From Hyphomonas jannaschiana VP2 (lineage in GTDB: Bacteria > Pseudomonadota > Alphaproteobacteria > Caulobacterales > Hyphomonadaceae), in assembly GCF_000685215.1 (NCBI RefSeq), contig NZ_ARYJ01000017.1:1-51080 (forward strand): a DNA stretch of 51,080 nucleotides. The letters are read 5' to 3'. Shown one piece after another: positions 7,508 to 16,277 of this stretch (positions are counted from its first letter, which is position 1; every line of letters begins with the position of its first letter). The translations under genes and the position numbers were made by a program. Under the pieces are notes generated by a model that had not been told where the DNA came from, searched no databases, and saw only the letters and a program-made list of their open reading frames with translations.

Positions 7508-8080
7508 ATGGTCAAACTCGACAAGATCTATACCCGCACCGGCGACAAGGGGCAGACCCGCCTGTCGACCGGCGAACAGGTGGACAAATGGCACCCGCGC
7601 GTCGCCTCCTATGGCTGCGTGGATGAAGTGAACGCCGCGCTCGGCGTCGCCGCGCTGCACGCCGAAGACGAAATGCTGACGGCCATACGCCGTATACAGA
7701 ACGACCTGTTCGACCTCGGCGCAGACCTTGCGACGCCCGACCGCGGCCGTGTGCTGGAATGGACGCCGCTTCGCATCGTGGAATCGCAGGTGAAGCGGCT
7801 GGAGGAAGAGATCGACGCGATGAATGCGCGTATTCCCCCGCTGGACAGTTTCATCCTGCCGGGCGGATCACCGCTGGCCGCGCAACTGCACGTCGCGCGC
7901 ACCCTCTGCCGGACGGCGGAGCGGAAAATCGCGGAACTCTCCGGCATGGAGAATGAGCCCGTCAGCCCCGAAGCGCTCGCCTTCATCAACCGTCTGTCTG
8001 ACTGGCTGTTCGTCGCCGCCCGCGCAGCGAACAGCAATGGCGCGGACGATATTAAGTGGGTGCCGGGGGCGAACCGGTAA
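7508..8080 (+). CDS. Cob(I)alamin adenosyltransferase, PduO type
   Basis: A 190-residue PduO-type ATP:cob(I)alamin adenosyltransferase, which transfers the 5'-deoxyadenosyl group of ATP to cob(I)alamin to make coenzyme B12, needed for example by methylmalonyl-CoA mutase. The ATP-binding N-terminus is clear (KIYTRTGDKGQTRLSTGE), and the C-terminal helical part carries CRTAERKIAEL and INRLSDWLFVAARAAN, as in the human MMAB protein. GAGGAGA precedes the ATG. No cobalamin riboswitch was seen upstream. It is followed by a palindromic repeat and a convergent MBL hydrolase gene. Confidence 0.93.
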   Translation: MVKLDKIYTRTGDKGQTRLSTGEQVDKWHPRVASYGCVDEVNAALGVAALHAEDEMLTAIRRIQNDLFDLGADLATPDRGRVLEWTPLRIVESQVKRLEEEIDAMNARIPPLDSFILPGGSPLAAQLHVARTLCRTAERKIAELSGMENEPVSPEALAFINRLSDWLFVAARAANSNGADDIKWVPGANR

Positions 8081-8092
8081 GGTTCCCTACTA

Positions 8093-8165
8093 GTCATCCT
8101 TCGACTTCGCTCAGGATGAGTCCGTACACTTGAAGCGCTCATGCTGAGCGACGTCGAAGCACGAG
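8093..8165. repeat. Intergenic inverted repeat pair between convergent genes
   Basis: A 28-base unit at 8093-8120 (core CTTCGACTTCGCTCAG) is repeated in inverted form at 8138-8165, with 23 of 28 positions matching by eye and 17 bases between. Each unit is itself partly palindromic, with TCATCCT facing AGGATGA in the first. It fills the gap between the 3' ends of the adenosyltransferase and MBL hydrolase genes, so it could help end transcription from both sides. Its sequence differs from the repeat at 338-439. Confidence 0.6.
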
Positions 8166-8179
8166 CGCGGGCTTGAGAC

Positions 8180-9139
8180 CTAGCGCCGCATCGCGTCCCG
8201 CGTTTCGGCCATCAGGGCGAAGAGATCCATCACCGGCGTCACCTGACCGTCACCGCGATATTCGCGGTAGAGGCTGTCGACATTGACGGCGATGCGCTCA
8301 GCGTCGCCCCAATTCGCATAGTCACCGAGCGCGATGTCCAGCGCCGCTTCACGCACGCTGAGCCCGGCATCGAACCGTTTGCGGGCCTCGGCATCAATAT
8401 AGGCAAGATAGTCGGCGACACGCCGCACGCCCGCCTTGTCCGTGATCGGACCATGCCCTGGCACGATCACATCGGCGTCCATGCCGATGATCGTCTCGCA
8501 GGCAGTAATCCAGTTCTTCACCGGCCCCGCCCACATCAGGGGTGTGCCGTCAATGAACAGGATGTCGCCGGTAAATACGATGCGGTCCTGCGGCACATGG
8601 ACGATCACATCGCCGCCCGTATGCGCAGGGCCAACCTCGATCAGTTCAACCGTCTTGTCGCCAATGGTCAGGTCCATCCGGCCTGTGAAGGTCTGGGTTG
8701 GCAGACGCTCCTCGACCGCATCGAAATCGAACGGGCCGAAAATATCGGCGAAATAGGTGCCCGCCGGACCGAGTTGCCCGCCCATTTTCTTGAACTGGGC
8801 CAGCATGGCGGGCGGCACTTCAGCCATTTCCTTGGCGCTCGCATCCGAGGCGATGATCTCCGCATGCGGACAGCAGCCATTGCCGTGACAGTGATCGCCA
8901 TTGGCATGGGTGTTGACGATGGTGCCGATCTCTTCGGCGCGGACGCCTGAGGCATCCGCCATGGCGCCCAGCATGTCGCGCGTCAGGTGCATGTCGAACA
9001 GCGTGTCGACCAGCAGCGACTGGTCCCCGTCCACGATCAGGCCGGCATTCGACCAGCCCCAGCCGCCATCCGGCTGGAGCCAGGCATAGAGGCCGTTGCC
9101 AATATCCTTCAGGCCGTGCGTGTATTCCCAGCGTGCCAT
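8180..9139 (-). CDS. MBL-fold metallo-hydrolase
   Basis: A 319-residue metallo-beta-lactamase-fold hydrolase. Metal-site landmarks are THANGDHCHGN, the later His in PAHTGG, Asp in FTGDILF and His in VPGHGPI. In the first motif the second His of HxHxDH is Asn, a change found in some MBL families and likely to alter zinc binding. No signal peptide is seen. The ATG at 9139 has GGGAG six bases upstream; a GTG one codon earlier is possible. It follows mprF with a 57-base gap on the same strand and may be the last gene of that operon. Substrate unknown; thioesterase-, lactonase- or lactamase-like activity are all possible. Confidence 0.8.
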   Translation of the reverse strand: MARWEYTHGLKDIGNGLYAWLQPDGGWGWSNAGLIVDGDQSLLVDTLFDMHLTRDMLGAMADASGVRAEEIGTIVNTHANGDHCHGNGCCPHAEIIASDASAKEMAEVPPAMLAQFKKMGGQLGPAGTYFADIFGPFDFDAVEERLPTQTFTGRMDLTIGDKTVELIEVGPAHTGGDVIVHVPQDRIVFTGDILFIDGTPLMWAGPVKNWITACETIIGMDADVIVPGHGPITDKAGVRRVADYLAYIDAEARKRFDAGLSVREAALDIALGDYANWGDAERIAVNVDSLYREYRGDGQVTPVMDLFALMAETRDAMRR

Positions 9140-9196
9140 CACTGTCTCCCTGTTTTGCGCGCATCAAGGCAGACCCGCAGGCCCGGCGCAAGGGCG

Positions 9197-11743
9197 CTAC
9201 TTGTGGAATATCCGGGCGAGGCCACCGCTCGTCAGGATGGCGACATCCGCCAGCGCCCCCGGCAGAGCCCGCGCATTCGGCGCGGCGAGATAGAGCGGCT
9301 CCCACACAGGATGGAACTTGTCCTTGTAGGCCCGCAGGCCCTCAAAGCCGTAAACGGCATTGGCATGTTCGAACAGGAAAGCGCCGACGCGCGTCATCGC
9401 CGGAGCGAGGCGGTGGGCCTCCAGCCCGGAGAGCGGCGCCATGCCAAGATCGAACCGCTGGTAGCCCGCCTCTTTCGCCCACAGCATGGCCGAGATGAAG
9501 AGATAGTCCATCACCGCGCGCGGGGCCGCCGCAGAGAAGCGCATCAGGTCAATGGCGATCTCATGCTTCCCGGCACCTGGCCAAAGATTGGCGAAGGCCA
9601 CGATCTCCCCGTCCAGCCGGGCGATGGCAATGGGGAAATTCACGATATAGTCCGGCGCGAACCGGCCGAGGGAAAAGCCCTTCTCCGCCCCGCCATGCGC
9701 GTCCAGCCATTGCTCGGAAATCTCATGCAGACGGTCCATATGCGCCGGCACGTACGCTGGGGCCAGCACTTCAAAGCTCAGCCCGTCACGGCCGGCACGG
9801 TTATAGACCTGCCTGAGGCGCGCCCTGTCCGGGCCTTCCAGCGAGAACGCCTCCAGCGGCACAATCGCCGTTTCGCCGATTTTCTGGACGGCAAGACCAA
9901 GCTCGACGGCGAGGGGCAGGAAATCGCGGCTGATTGCATAGAACACAAGGCCCGCACCGGCGGCGTCGGCGGCTTCCCGGAAGGACCAGACCAGCGACGG
10001 GATTTCTTCGGCAAGCCCGACAGGCTCCCCCATGGCAACCCAGTGGCCGCCCCGCACACTGAACATGATGAAAGACCGCCGCGACGGGCTGAGGTGGAAC
10101 CGCATGTCACCGCTGAGCGCCAGTGCGGCATCGGGGCGGGCCATGTCTGCATCTGCGATAATCTGCCGGATGTCTTCCATCGGCGGCGCCTCTTCCGGCG
10201 GGGCGTGCAGCGGGCGCAACCAGTTCCAGGCAAGATACAAGAACGCCAGAACGCTGACCCCGCCTGCCGCCCTCAGAAAGCGCGAGGCGCCGCCCTCCAG
10301 CGCCACCTGCCACCAGAGATCGTCCCGGTATTCGACATGCTGATAGGAGAAGAGCCCCAACCAGATTACGGCGCCAAGCGTCGCGATGACGGCTGCCGCC
10401 ATGACCGGGGTCAGCCGCGTTTCCGTCAGCGGCGTCGCACGGTAGAAGGCAGGACGCGCCAGGCCCAGCAGCGCCAGAACGATCAGGAGCGGCAAGGCCT
10501 CGCCCGGTGTGGCGCCCTTGGTAAGCGTCAGCACGCCGCCTGCAACCAGCAGACCCATGGCCACCATCCAGGCATGGCTGAGCCGCCGCGACAGGCCATT
10601 CGCAACGATCAGCAGAAAGAGGCCGATAATCGAGGCCAGGAAGTGCGACAGCTCGATCACCGGCAGAGGCAGGTACCGGGCCGCGGCCATCAGCGGCGCC
10701 ACCAGCGCAGGCGTCATCGCCGCCACAAGAAGATAGGCACCGCTTGCGAAGGCGAGCAGACCGAACACGACGGGCGCAAACAATGTGGCGATGTCCCCTG
10801 CCCCGCGCCCGAGCCCCTGAAGGGCCGGCCCATGGCGGGTGAAGAGACGCCGGCTCATCCCAGCTGCAGCAAGCGCCAACGGCACGAGATAATAGATCAC
10901 GCGGAAGGCGATCAGGCTGGCGACCAGCCCCTCCACCGGACTGGACGGAACGAGCAACAGAATGACTGCTTCGAACACGCCGATGCCACCCGGCAGGCCG
11001 CTGAGTCCGCCCGCGAGGCATGCGAGCGCAAAGATCGGGACAAACGCCGCAAAGCCGATCGCGGTCTCCGCAGGGAGAAGGGCGAACAGCACCAGCCCCG
11101 CCGCTGTCCAGTCCGCAAAGCTGACCGCGACCCGTACAATCACGCCCTGCCATCCGCCCGGGCCGAGCAGGCTCGCATTCCCAACGTGCCACAGGACAAG
11201 CGCCAGCAGGACGCAGCCAATCCCGATGGCTGCCTGATCCGGAAGACCGAAATGCACCGGGAATGCCGAGGATTCGAATACGAGGCCGAGCCCGCTGAGG
11301 GCCAGCGCCCCGACCGTCAGGCTGATCCGCACGAGGCGTGAAACGGCCGCGCTTTCATCTTCCGACAGGCCTAGTCCACCATAAATCCGGGTCCGGACAT
11401 TGGCGCCGGTCAGTTCCGCCTCACCAAGGGAGTTGCCGATGGCCTGTGCGGTGAAGGAAATGAAGGCGAGCTCGCGCCACGAGCGTGCAAGGCCCAGATG
11501 GCGCAGTGTCAGGCCATCCCTCAGCACAACCATTGCATAGCTCGCCAGCATGCCGGCCAGGGCAATCAGAACAGCCGGCCAGGCCAGCGCACCGAACCTG
11601 GCATACACCTGATGCATGGAAAGATGATCCAGCTTGCCATGAATCGCATAGATGGCGGCAGCGAACGCCAGCAGGGCGAGCAGTACCGGGACCGGATTGC
11701 GCCGGGGCGGATCATCCTGCGGCATATTCCTGTCCGCACTCAT
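9197..11743 (-). CDS. mprF: Bifunctional lysylphosphatidylglycerol synthase/flippase MprF
   Basis: An 848-residue inner-membrane protein. The N-terminal ~500 residues hold about a dozen or more hydrophobic helices (flippase part, with GGLSGLPGGIGVFEAVIL). The C-terminal ~300 residues form the cytosolic DUF2156/GNAT-like synthase, with DLMRFSA, DLGMAPLSGL and the closing GLRAYKDKFHP. The enzyme transfers lysine (sometimes alanine or another amino acid) from aminoacyl-tRNA to phosphatidylglycerol and flips the product outward, lowering negative surface charge and sensitivity to cationic peptides. AGAGGGGG precedes the ATG, and 11 bases separate it from the TIGR02302 gene. Its operon also holds lysA, which makes lysine. 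Confidence 0.93.
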   Translation of the reverse strand: MSADRNMPQDDPPRRNPVPVLLALLAFAAAIYAIHGKLDHLSMHQVYARFGALAWPAVLIALAGMLASYAMVVLRDGLTLRHLGLARSWRELAFISFTAQAIGNSLGEAELTGANVRTRIYGGLGLSEDESAAVSRLVRISLTVGALALSGLGLVFESSAFPVHFGLPDQAAIGIGCVLLALVLWHVGNASLLGPGGWQGVIVRVAVSFADWTAAGLVLFALLPAETAIGFAAFVPIFALACLAGGLSGLPGGIGVFEAVILLLVPSSPVEGLVASLIAFRVIYYLVPLALAAAGMSRRLFTRHGPALQGLGRGAGDIATLFAPVVFGLLAFASGAYLLVAAMTPALVAPLMAAARYLPLPVIELSHFLASIIGLFLLIVANGLSRRLSHAWMVAMGLLVAGGVLTLTKGATPGEALPLLIVLALLGLARPAFYRATPLTETRLTPVMAAAVIATLGAVIWLGLFSYQHVEYRDDLWWQVALEGGASRFLRAAGGVSVLAFLYLAWNWLRPLHAPPEEAPPMEDIRQIIADADMARPDAALALSGDMRFHLSPSRRSFIMFSVRGGHWVAMGEPVGLAEEIPSLVWSFREAADAAGAGLVFYAISRDFLPLAVELGLAVQKIGETAIVPLEAFSLEGPDRARLRQVYNRAGRDGLSFEVLAPAYVPAHMDRLHEISEQWLDAHGGAEKGFSLGRFAPDYIVNFPIAIARLDGEIVAFANLWPGAGKHEIAIDLMRFSAAAPRAVMDYLFISAMLWAKEAGYQRFDLGMAPLSGLEAHRLAPAMTRVGAFLFEHANAVYGFEGLRAYKDKFHPVWEPLYLAAPNARALPGALADVAILTSGGLARIFHK

Positions 11744-11754
11744 CCACGCCCCCT

Positions 11755-14517
11755 CTAGAACCGGTCAAGCAGGCGGCGGAGATATTCGCGTTCTTCTTCG
11801 CTGTCGCTCTCATTATAGCGGCGGCGCAATTCTTCCAGAATATCCTTGGCGCGCTGGCGTTCGGCCTCTTCCGGCACGCGGACAGACTCTCCATTGTTGC
11901 CGAGACCACCGGTCTGACGCCCGAACGGGTCATTGGTCGCCTGCCCCTGATTGGTCCGCTCACGTTGCATCTCGTCCAGCATCGCGGCGAGATTACGGTT
12001 CAGTTCCGACAGGCCCTGCGTCGCGCGTTCCTGTTCCCGCGTGGCTGCGCCATCATTGCCGCGGGCGAGATTGCCTTCCGCGCCGCGCAGGGCATCGCGG
12101 ATCTCCGCCAGCGCCTGCCGGTCGATGGCGCCGCTCAGCGCATCTTCCTGCCCGGCCCCTTCCCCGAGGCCGCGTTCGCGGGCGAATTGCTCAACCAGTT
12201 CACCGAGGCGGGCCTGGCGCTCTGCGAGCGTTCCACCGGATTGAGGCGCGCCCCCTTCGTCCGTACCGGCAAAACTGTTCGTTCCCGGACGCTCGCCGCC
12301 TGGCCGGTTGCCGCCTTGCGTGCCATCGCCTTCCGACGGATTGGCGCCTTGGCCCTGACTGCCCTGTCCGGCTTGCTCACCGGGCTGCTGGCCTTGCTGG
12401 CCGCCTTGCTGCTGGCCCGACTGCTCACCTGACTCCTGACCTGACTGGCCTTGCTGGCCGGATGGCATCTCGCCGCGCTGTTGGGCCAGCGTGTCATCAT
12501 TCAGCTGGCGCTGTTCGCGCAGGATCTCTGACAGGCGGCGCATGGCGTCGGTCATTTCCTGCTCTTCCTGCGGCAGGTCTTCCGGCTCTTCTCCTTCTGA
12601 GGAATCCCCCGGCATACCGGCCATGCCATTGCCGCTCTGCCCGCGCTGGAACTCAAGATTCTGCAACATGTTGGTGATGTCTGACAGCAACTGGCGGGCC
12701 TGTTCGGTGGCGCCTGTATCGGTCAGGTCCTGAAGGGCATTCAGCATGTCCTCGAAATCCTGCCCGCCAAGATTCTGGCCGCCGCCCATGGCCATGCCGT
12801 CCTGATTTTCGTCGGGCATGTCGCCGCCATTGGCGATGGCTTCGGCCATTTTGGCCGCAAGATATTCATTGGCGGCATCGCGGAAGGCTTCCATCCTTCG
12901 GCGGATCTCTTCTTCCGACGCGCCATCGCGCAGGGCCTGCTCCAGTGCGCGCCGGGCCGCTTCCAGCCTGCGCAGGGCATCGGCCGCGCTGCCATACTCC
13001 GCCTTCAGCGCCAGCGACCAGAGCAACGGATCGACGGCCTCGGCTTCTTCCTTGGTGCCCGCCGATTCCAGCATGCCCTCAGCCACCCGGAACGTGAGGT
13101 AATAGGCCTGGTTCGGCATGTAGCGCTCCCCCATCAGGGTAACGGAGTCGAGCATCAGCGCGGCCTTCTGGACATCCGGCGGGGCATTGTTCAACCGGTT
13201 GGCTGCTTCGGTGTTGAGGGCATCCTGTTTCAGGGCAAACGGGTTCTTCGTCTGCGCCGCATAATCCCTCGGTTCACGGAGCACGGTGACACGTACTTCT
13301 TGGGCTACACGGGCGATGGGATCGAGGAAGAGTTTCTCCGGAAGCACGAAGGGGACCGTCTCGCTCACGCCTTCCTGGCCGGACGCATCGGTAACAACGA
13401 GGTGCACATCCACCGGCAGGCCGGCCCAGCGATGGCGCGTCAGGTCGATCTGGGTCGTGTCCTTGATTTCCTGCATGGAGGGGGCGGCGAGCGGGATGAC
13501 GACCCGGTCTTCCTCGTCCGGTGCGGCCGGGTGCGGCTCCTTCAGGCGCATCGAAAGTTCCGCCTTTACAACCCCGTAATCGTCGTGCGCGGTCCAGGCG
13601 AACTCCGTCCGGTCGAGGCGGCCATAGGTTGGGATAGAGACGAACTCCACCACCGGCGGATCGTCGGGCGAGGCCAGCAGCCGCCAGGCCGCGCGCTCGC
13701 CCCACCAATGCACGGACACGTGGGCGTCTTCTTCGAGAATTGCCTTGGCCTCCCACGCGCCATCCGGCGTCGTCGCGAATTTGACGGAGGTCCGATGCCG
13801 TCCTTTCAGAACCAGACGCGGCGCCGAAGGCGCTTCGGTCCGCAGCGTGATCTCGGACCCACGCGGCACGCGGACATCGTTCAGCCCCGGCTTCAGAAAG
13901 ACCGGCGCCCGGCCGGTATGGTCCGGCGGGATGACCCAGGCCTCGACGGTCATGTCGTCAGCGCCCACCAGCGCGCCATAGTCCGGGCTGAACGCCCGCA
14001 TCAGGCGGCCCGGCCCCTCCCCGGCTGCCAGGACGGTAAAGCCGATCAGGGCGGCAGGCAGGACATAGCGCAGGCGCAACGGATCCAGCTGGCGCCATTC
14101 AGACGACAGGTTCGGCAGCTTCAGCTCCCGCGCGGCCTGCAGCAGCCGGTCACGATGACGGACCCACAGCGCCTGCGAGCCCCGCGTCGGGGCGGCCGGC
14201 CGGTCGGTCAGAGAGGATACCGGACGCAGTGGCGACTGGCGGTCGAGCAGCTGGGCAGCCGCTTCGTCGCCGGGCGGCGCATACCGCCGCATACCGCGCA
14301 GCAGGAAGATCGCCCCGCCCAGCAGGAACAACAGCGTCAGGACAGCCCCGATGGCCGAGGGCAGCTGGTCGAAGGCCCCCGCAAGGGCCATGCACAGGAA
14401 CAGGACGACAAAGACAAACAGCGGCCAGAAGGCCCGACCGAACGCGAGCAGGTTCAGCCGGCGGCGCGTGGCCGCGACTTTTGTCCTGATCGTATTCAGT
14501 CCGTCCTTTTCAGCCAA
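11755..14517 (-). CDS. TIGR02302/DUF4175 family membrane protein
   Basis: A 920-residue protein with two membrane helices near the N-terminus (about residues 24-44 and 52-72), a large region presumed periplasmic, and a long low-complexity stretch from about residue 600 to 800 rich in Gln, Gly, Glu and Ser (SGQQGQSGQESGEQSGQQQ). The C-terminus is charged and helical (RAKDILEELRRRYNESD). It matches the alphaproteobacterial family TIGR02302, typically found beside lysA; function unknown. The start is TTG at 14517, inside the lysA 3' end (22-base overlap), with AGGTG upstream, suggesting translational coupling. Surface or peptidoglycan-related activity is only a guess. Confidence 0.88.
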   Translation of the reverse strand: MAEKDGLNTIRTKVAATRRRLNLLAFGRAFWPLFVFVVLFLCMALAGAFDQLPSAIGAVLTLLFLLGGAIFLLRGMRRYAPPGDEAAAQLLDRQSPLRPVSSLTDRPAAPTRGSQALWVRHRDRLLQAARELKLPNLSSEWRQLDPLRLRYVLPAALIGFTVLAAGEGPGRLMRAFSPDYGALVGADDMTVEAWVIPPDHTGRAPVFLKPGLNDVRVPRGSEITLRTEAPSAPRLVLKGRHRTSVKFATTPDGAWEAKAILEEDAHVSVHWWGERAAWRLLASPDDPPVVEFVSIPTYGRLDRTEFAWTAHDDYGVVKAELSMRLKEPHPAAPDEEDRVVIPLAAPSMQEIKDTTQIDLTRHRWAGLPVDVHLVVTDASGQEGVSETVPFVLPEKLFLDPIARVAQEVRVTVLREPRDYAAQTKNPFALKQDALNTEAANRLNNAPPDVQKAALMLDSVTLMGERYMPNQAYYLTFRVAEGMLESAGTKEEAEAVDPLLWSLALKAEYGSAADALRRLEAARRALEQALRDGASEEEIRRRMEAFRDAANEYLAAKMAEAIANGGDMPDENQDGMAMGGGQNLGGQDFEDMLNALQDLTDTGATEQARQLLSDITNMLQNLEFQRGQSGNGMAGMPGDSSEGEEPEDLPQEEQEMTDAMRRLSEILREQRQLNDDTLAQQRGEMPSGQQGQSGQESGEQSGQQQGGQQGQQPGEQAGQGSQGQGANPSEGDGTQGGNRPGGERPGTNSFAGTDEGGAPQSGGTLAERQARLGELVEQFARERGLGEGAGQEDALSGAIDRQALAEIRDALRGAEGNLARGNDGAATREQERATQGLSELNRNLAAMLDEMQRERTNQGQATNDPFGRQTGGLGNNGESVRVPEEAERQRAKDILEELRRRYNESDSEEEREYLRRLLDRF

Positions 14518-15770
14518 TCCGGCACCTGTTCCAGTTGCAGCATCTCCTCAAGATCCGGTCTGCGGCGGACAATGTCGAACCTGTCGCCATTGACCAGAAC
14601 TTCCGGCACGAGGGGCCGCGTATTGTAGGCCGAAGACAGCACCGCGCCATAGGCCCCTGCTGACATGAAAGCGAGCCGGTCCCCCGGCGCCACAACAGGC
14701 ATGTCCCGCCCGGCTGCAAATTTGTCCGTCGACTCGCAGATCGGGCCGACAACGTCATAGGTCTTTTCGGGTGCGTCCGGAGCAGCCTGCTTCAGCGGGC
14801 GGATGTCATGGTGCGCGCCATACAGCGCCGGCCGCATCAGATCGTTCATCCCGGCATCGACGATCAGGAAGGACCGGTCGGGCGCCGCTTTCTCATAGAG
14901 CGCCGTAGTCAGCATGACTCCCGCATTACCCGCGATGACCCGGCCCGGCTCCAGGATGACCTGTACGCCGAGCCCGGCGCTGACCTCTGCGATCATCGCC
15001 GCATAGGCCGATGGCGGGGGCGGCTCGTCGCCCTCCTTGTAGGGAATCCCAAGCCCGCCACCGACATCGATCCGGGCGATGTCATGCCCGGCCGCACGCA
15101 GGCGCTGGGCAAGGCCGACGACTTTCTCGAAGGCGGCCCGCATGGGCACAAGATCCCCGATCTGACTGCCGATATGGACATCGACGCCAACCACCTTGAT
15201 GCCCGGCAGCGTCGCTGCTTCGGCGTAGAGGTCTTCCGCCTCGGCCCACGGCACGCCGAACTTGTCACCCTTCTTGCCGGTGGAGATATTCGGGTGGCCG
15301 CCCGCTGCGACATCCGGGTTCACGCGGATGGCGATCGGCGCCTGCAGGCCCAACCCGTTGGCGACATAAGACAGGAGACGAAGCTCGGCGGCGCTCTCCA
15401 CATTGAACTGGTGGATGCCTTCGCGAAGCCCCAGTTCCATCTCCCGCGCGGTCTTGCCGACACCGGAAAACACGATCTTCGAAGCTGGAATCCCGGCGCG
15501 CAGGGCGCGCTGCAGCTCGCCGCCGCTGACGACGTCTGCCCCGCACCCCTCTTCTGCCAGCGTCGCGAGCACGGCCAGATTCGAATTGGCCTTCACCGAA
15601 AACGCGATCAGGCAGTCCTGCCCCTCAAAGGCCGCCGCGATGACCCGGGCATGACGCCGGAGCGTGGCAGTCGAGTAGACATAGCAAGGCGTGCCGACCT
15701 GATCGGCCAGCTTTGCGAGATCGACTTCCTCACAGTGAAGCCGTCCGTCCCGATAGTCGAAATGGTGCAT
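14496..15770 (-). CDS. lysA: Diaminopimelate decarboxylase
   Basis: A 424-residue PLP enzyme that converts meso-diaminopimelate to L-lysine, the last step of lysine synthesis. The PLP lysine lies in FSVKANSNLAVL (near residue 60), the glycine-rich phosphate loop in IDVGGGLGIPY, and the catalytic Cys in GPICESTDKFA. Length and motif order match LysA. Its stop overlaps the TIGR02302 start by 22 bases, and nine bases separate it from the upstream lipoprotein gene. The same transcript ends in mprF, which uses lysyl-tRNA. Confidence 0.96.
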   Translation of the reverse strand: MHHFDYRDGRLHCEEVDLAKLADQVGTPCYVYSTATLRRHARVIAAAFEGQDCLIAFSVKANSNLAVLATLAEEGCGADVVSGGELQRALRAGIPASKIVFSGVGKTAREMELGLREGIHQFNVESAAELRLLSYVANGLGLQAPIAIRVNPDVAAGGHPNISTGKKGDKFGVPWAEAEDLYAEAATLPGIKVVGVDVHIGSQIGDLVPMRAAFEKVVGLAQRLRAAGHDIARIDVGGGLGIPYKEGDEPPPPSAYAAMIAEVSAGLGVQVILEPGRVIAGNAGVMLTTALYEKAAPDRSFLIVDAGMNDLMRPALYGAHHDIRPLKQAAPDAPEKTYDVVGPICESTDKFAAGRDMPVVAPGDRLAFMSAGAYGAVLSSAYNTRPLVPEVLVNGDRFDIVRRRPDLEEMLQLEQVPDWLKRTD

Positions 15771-15779
15771 AGACGCCGC

Positions 15780-16031
15780 CTAGCCGCCGATTTCGCCGAG
15801 CGCACCGTCATCGACAGGTGTCACCGGCTTGGCGTCGGGAATGATCCCGCCCCACTGGTTTACCTGCGGGCCATCCTCCGGCTCGACTGCGGCAACTACA
15901 GCGACCGGCTCATAAGCGCCCGGCGCATTGACGGCACGGATTTCGGTGCCGCTGGCGCAGGCGCCGAGGGCAGCAAGAAGGGCAAGGCCGCCGAGCACAC
16001 GCCCGGCCGGCCGGAAATCAGCTCTGTTCAT
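15780..16031 (-). CDS. Small lipoprotein, hypothetical
   Basis: An 83-residue protein with a signal peptide and lipobox (LALLAALGACASG, acylated Cys near residue 25), followed by a short acidic, Pro/Val-rich tail (VNQWGGIIPDAKPVTPVDD). The ATG at 16031 is chosen because it begins the signal peptide; longer frames upstream only cover the neighbouring gene. It sits four bases after the LptM-like gene and nine bases before lysA, within one operon. No family recognised. Confidence 0.72.
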   Translation of the reverse strand: MNRADFRPAGRVLGGLALLAALGACASGTEIRAVNAPGAYEPVAVVAAVEPEDGPQVNQWGGIIPDAKPVTPVDDGALGEIGG

Positions 16032-16035
16032 GGGA

Positions 16036-16269
16036 TCAATCCTCAAGGCCGCCCAGAAGTTCATCATCATCGCTGGCGCTGGAATCCTCTGCATCCTCGC
16101 GGGGCGGGAGCGTCGGCAGGGCAGATCCGTCACCTTCCGGAAGCTCGGCTTCGACATCCTGCGGGTCCCCCCACAGCGGATCCGGACGCTTCAGGTCTCC
16201 CGTCAGGCCACAGGCCGGCAGGGTCAGGCTACCAAGGATAAGGGCGGCAACAGCCAGGGGGCGTTTCAT
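16036..16269 (-). CDS. lptM: LptM (YifL)-like lipoprotein
   Basis: A 77-residue lipoprotein with signal peptide and lipobox (LGSLTLPAC, Cys near residue 20), then GLTGDLKRPDPLWG. This resembles the conserved CGLKGPL...PP start of LptM/YifL, a small outer-membrane lipoprotein that helps LptD reach its correct disulfide form during lipopolysaccharide transporter assembly. The remaining tail is acidic (EDAEDSSASDDDE). Genes of this type commonly lie between argH and lysA. It starts eight bases after the argH stop. The assignment rests on the short post-lipobox motif and gene order. Confidence 0.72.
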   Translation of the reverse strand: MKRPLAVAALILGSLTLPACGLTGDLKRPDPLWGDPQDVEAELPEGDGSALPTLPPREDAEDSSASDDDELLGGLED

Positions 16270-16277
16270 GTGGCGGG

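Noticed and set aside
8987..11341. A 784-codon plus-strand frame opposite mprF
   Set aside because: It is Arg/Gln/His-rich, has no recognisable motif, and lies antisense to a full-length MprF with clear domains; it is a shadow of GC-rich codon use.
14808..16241. A 477-codon plus-strand frame crossing lysA and the lipoprotein genes
   Set aside because: It runs antisense through several well-supported genes and their junctions and has no motif.
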